From: Nitrospiraceae bacterium
GTDB taxonomy: Bacteria > Nitrospirota_A > Leptospirillia > Leptospirillales > Leptospirillaceae
Length of the DNA: 5,576 nt
Direction: 5' to 3'
Assembly: GCA_028064945.1 (NCBI GenBank)
Contig: JAPTWQ010000036.1
Location: 1-5,576, forward strand
Shown here: piece by piece, positions 5,149 through 5,576 of the stretch
How the letters are laid out: each line of letters starts with the position of its first letter
Numbering within the stretch: the stretch's first letter is position 1
Translations under genes and position numbers: made by a program
The notes under the pieces: generated by a model
What the model was told of the DNA's origin: nothing
Seen by the model: the letters and a program-made list of their open reading frames with translations, nothing else
Databases searched by the model: none

Positions 5149-5576
5149 TTACGACAGAATTGTTAATGGAGTCCCTTCAGGAGCTGTATAGGCTCCCGAG
5201 CGGATCTTTGTCTCGCTTGTAACCTCTTTTTTAATGATTGCTCCGGACTTCACACCCTCGACATATTCCTTGAAATAGGTGAGAAGGGACGGTTTGATCG
5301 ACTGGAAGGCGAACTTGTCGATCCCAAGAATCTTGGCCTCTTCCAGGGTCTTTTTCGGGCATCCGCCGATTTTTGCGCACATGACGGCTACGCAATCGGA
5401 CAGCGCTTCGGTGATTCTTGTCAGGGAATCTTCCTCGCCAAAACCACCTTCGCAGTAAAGGTCGACCCGGCGATGTCCCACAAATTTGGCTTCATTGGCA
5501 TCGACCTCATAGACCTGGAATTCCCGGGCATGGCCGAAATGCTGGTTGATCTCACCGCCGCCCTGGGTCGCGACCG
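5149..5576 (-). CDS. nifB: NifB, C-terminal part (cut by window edge)
   Basis: NifB is the radical-SAM enzyme that builds NifB-co, the Fe-S-carbide precursor of the nitrogenase cofactor. Only the last 141 residues are visible. The gene enters from the right edge in frame, with the first whole codon at 5574-5572, and ends at a TAA at 5151-5149. The visible part is the NifX/NafY-like C-terminal domain found in many NifB proteins. It has GGGEINQHFGHAREFQVYEV near the start, then FVGHRRVDLYCEGGFGEEDS, and later VMCAKIGGCPKKTLEEAKIL. The radical-SAM domain with its CxxxCxxC motif lies outside the window. A GTG at 5481 inside the domain is an internal valine codon, not a start. The stop overlaps the ribosome binding site of the ferredoxin gene (TAAGGAGG), which suggests joint translation. 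Identification is confident from the family-specific motifs. Confidence 0.95.
   Translation of the reverse strand, partial: VATQGGGEINQHFGHAREFQVYEVDANEAKFVGHRRVDLYCEGGFGEEDSLTRITEALSDCVAVMCAKIGGCPKKTLEEAKILGIDKFAFQSIKPSLLTYFKEYVEGVKSGAIIKKEVTSETKIRSGAYTAPEGTPLTILS

Overview
The window is one block of nitrogen-fixation (nif) accessory genes, all read from the minus strand, so transcription runs from high to low coordinates. The anchors are the C-terminal part of NifB at the right edge, then a nif-type 2[4Fe-4S] ferredoxin, NifS and NifZ. This marks the organism as a diazotrophic bacterium. G+C looks moderate (mid-50s by eye). The gene set and order, in which ferredoxin, A-type carrier, TPR-like protein, Fe-S LRV protein, NifS and a DegT-family protein follow nifB, resemble nif regions that I recall from acidophilic iron oxidisers such as Leptospirillum and some gamma-proteobacteria. 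The taxon is inference only.

Layout in reading order: nifB (cut by the right edge, 5149-5576); ferredoxin (4881-5138); HesB/IscA-type carrier (4445-4837); small TPR-like protein (3930-4442); LRV protein with an N-terminal cysteine cluster and eight exact 24-residue repeats (3121-3933); nifS (1964-3124); DegT/DnrJ/EryC1/StrS-fold protein (813-1967); an unrecognised 67-residue protein (539-742); nifZ (190-498); and an unrecognised gene cut by the left edge (1-126). The genes are packed very tightly. Three consecutive junctions (TPR-like/LRV, LRV/nifS, nifS/degT-like) are 4-base ATGA overlaps, and the carrier and TPR-like genes are 2 bases apart. The only gaps above 12 bases are 43, 70, 40 and 63 bases. 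I see no convincing promoter and no intrinsic terminator, so this is probably the interior of one long operon.

Functionally the block reads as an iron-sulfur and cofactor maturation module. NifB makes the Fe-S core of the nitrogenase cofactor (NifB-co). The ferredoxin probably feeds it electrons or clusters. NifS supplies sulfur and the A-type carrier may hold or deliver Fe-S units. NifZ assists maturation of the MoFe protein. The LRV, TPR-like, DegT-like, 67-residue and left-edge proteins are the less understood part. The most interesting of these is the DegT-like protein, because the expected PLP-binding lysine is a histidine and there is no lysine anywhere near the site.
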